Source: Clostridium sp. chh4-2 (GTDB lineage Bacteria > Bacillota > Clostridia > Lachnospirales > Lachnospiraceae). From it: a DNA stretch of 64,000 nucleotides. Below the pieces are notes generated by a model. The model was given only the letters and a program-made list of their open reading frames with translations. It was not told the origin of the DNA and searched no databases. The position numbers and the translations under genes are program-made. Position 1 is the stretch's first letter, and each line of letters begins with the position of its first letter. Shown in pieces: positions 63,083 through 64,000 of this stretch. The DNA lies in contig NZ_PKUU01000004.1 in the NCBI RefSeq assembly GCF_002899675.1, positions 186,001 through 250,000 of the forward strand, read 5' to 3'.

Positions 63083-64000
63083 GTAGGCTAGGCCCTCAGC
63101 GCCTTACCGCTTCACAGCGGCAGGTTTCCAAAAGCCCGCCCCCGAACCGGACTTACACCTCTCGATGTATCCGGCTCTCCATTTATCTATCAGTCTAATT
63201 CTCCTGCATGTAAGATTTATCATTACGGTATCCCTTTGGAACGAGATCAACCGCAGGATCTGTCATTCCTATTTTCTCCTGTTGAAAGCCTCCCTCGTAA
63301 TAATATACCCTCTGTTCCCCCTGTTCGGTCCGGTATGTTACTTCAAAGTGCCTGTAACCATATTTCTTTCGAACATCACGGATATGGAGTCTGTATTTTG
63401 CTCCAAAGGTCTTAAACAGGCTGAATTTCATCACATAATTAAAATGACTGAGGACACTCACATTGTCCGCAATCTTATAATAGTGATAAAGCCCCATCAC
63501 TTCAGCATTGTATTGCTGCACAATTTCATGGTCATCACGGCTGATCAGGTACGTCCGATGGAAAGGTTGAAAGATTTCCTGACCATTTCGATATCTGATT
63601 TCAAGCGCGCCATAAGCCACCAGCTTTTTCTGCCATGCCTCACGGGGTACATATAACTTCACCTTGCTACTTCCACTGTATCCTCTGGAACCACTTTTGT
63701 TTTCACATGGATTTCCGTCTTTTGATATGGATACCTCGTAATTGAGAAAGCGGACCATATGGCAGGCGCTGGTAATCAGACTTTTCTTTTCTGAATGTTG
63801 CAGTTTTAACGTTTCTGACAAAAACTGCCTGATATCTGCCTGAATTTCTTCCGCCTCCTGTTTCCTTCCGGTCACTCCACAGAGCCAGTTGTCCGCATAA
63901 CGCACATACCGCAGATAGTGGCACCCACTCTTCATGTGAATTTCCATATACCGGTCTAATTCACTCAAATATATATTTGATAAAATCGGACCGATCATCG
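63083..64000 (-). mobile_element. Group II intron 3 (5' part outside the window)
   Basis: 3' end CCTAC at 63083 fits AY. A domain V-like hairpin (about 63127-63178: AGCCGGATACATCGAG and CCGGTTCGG arms) and a domain VI stem GCCGCTGTGAAGCGG follow the RT gene. Inserted between L and K of the pilin hydrophobic segment. Confidence 0.8.
63195..64000 (-). CDS. Group II intron reverse transcriptase (intron 3), 5' end outside the window
   Basis: C-terminal 268 residues in frame. MIGPILSNIYLSELDRYM is RT block 4-like, then YLRYVRYADNWLCGVTG, in which the YADD active site is YADN. A maturase/X region follows (YLISRDDHEIVQQYNAEVMGLYHYYKIADNV). No HNH is seen before the stop; the protein ends QEKIGMTDPAVDLVPKG. 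Confidence 0.9.
   Translation of the reverse strand, partial: MIGPILSNIYLSELDRYMEIHMKSGCHYLRYVRYADNWLCGVTGRKQEAEEIQADIRQFLSETLKLQHSEKKSLITSACHMVRFLNYEVSISKDGNPCENKSGSRGYSGSSKVKLYVPREAWQKKLVAYGALEIRYRNGQEIFQPFHRTYLISRDDHEIVQQYNAEVMGLYHYYKIADNVSVLSHFNYVMKFSLFKTFGAKYRLHIRDVRKKYGYRHFEVTYRTEQGEQRVYYYEGGFQQEKIGMTDPAVDLVPKGYRNDKSYMQEN

Noticed and set aside
1..64000. CRISPR arrays, rRNA and tRNA genes
   Set aside because: No regularly spaced repeats and no tRNA or rRNA-like segments were seen on reading the sequence; not a software search.

Overview
The window looks like a gut Clostridia genome, probably Lachnospiraceae. This is judged from protein style, low to moderate GC, strong AGGAGG ribosome sites, and a transfer operon built of families (PrgI, DUF3852, DUF4320, DUF6103, DUF6133, DUF6329, DUF6550, DUF6809) that I associate with conjugative elements of that family. 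Family names are recalled from sequence, not searched. No rRNA, tRNA, CRISPR array, integrase or att site was seen.

About 1-22.6 kb reads as chromosome-like. It begins with the 3' part of a subtilisin-type peptidase, a candidate structured RNA, and a regulator with two GntR helix-turn-helix domains. A phosphorelay operon follows: a response regulator carrying both HD-GYP and GGDEF domains, an Hpt protein, and a hybrid kinase with two receivers. After a decayed patch (8.1-9.0 kb) comes an envelope-stress-like block: a cell-wall-binding repeat protein, two inverted paralogous OmpR-type two-component systems (one kinase truncated), a lipoprotein, a VTT-pssA-psd phosphatidylethanolamine operon, two GNAT genes behind an attenuator leader, and a two-gene ABC exporter. 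Five promoters here share four tandem CTKAAN-like hexamers spaced 11, 11 and 10 bp and placed 11 bp from a -10 box. I infer one regulon run by the local two-component systems.

About 22.7-64 kb is a conjugative element transcribed mainly on the minus strand; its right end lies outside the window. In transcription order (right to left) it has a pilin exon (DUF6133), two SpoVG-family proteins, a Tad/Cpa-type pilus set (prepilin peptidase, CpaB, TadZ, CpaF, TadB, TadC, pseudopilins), a large secreted protein, a VirB2-like protein, small cargo genes, VirB6, PrgI, VirB4, a Fic protein, an amidoligase with a gamma-glutamylcyclotransferase, an NlpC/P60 hydrolase, small accessory proteins, a ribbon-helix-helix protein beside a probable oriT, a relaxase fused to Sel1 repeats, a TOPRIM protein and the coupling protein.

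Three group II introns with reverse transcriptases interrupt transfer genes: virB4, the large secreted protein and the DUF6133 pilin. For the first two, removing the proposed intron restores a continuous reading frame (609 and 569 aa), so transfer probably depends on RNA splicing. I name as possible new biology the shared promoter architecture, the attenuator leader, the multibranch RNA at 1.6-1.8 kb, and the intron-split transfer machine with its Tad apparatus.
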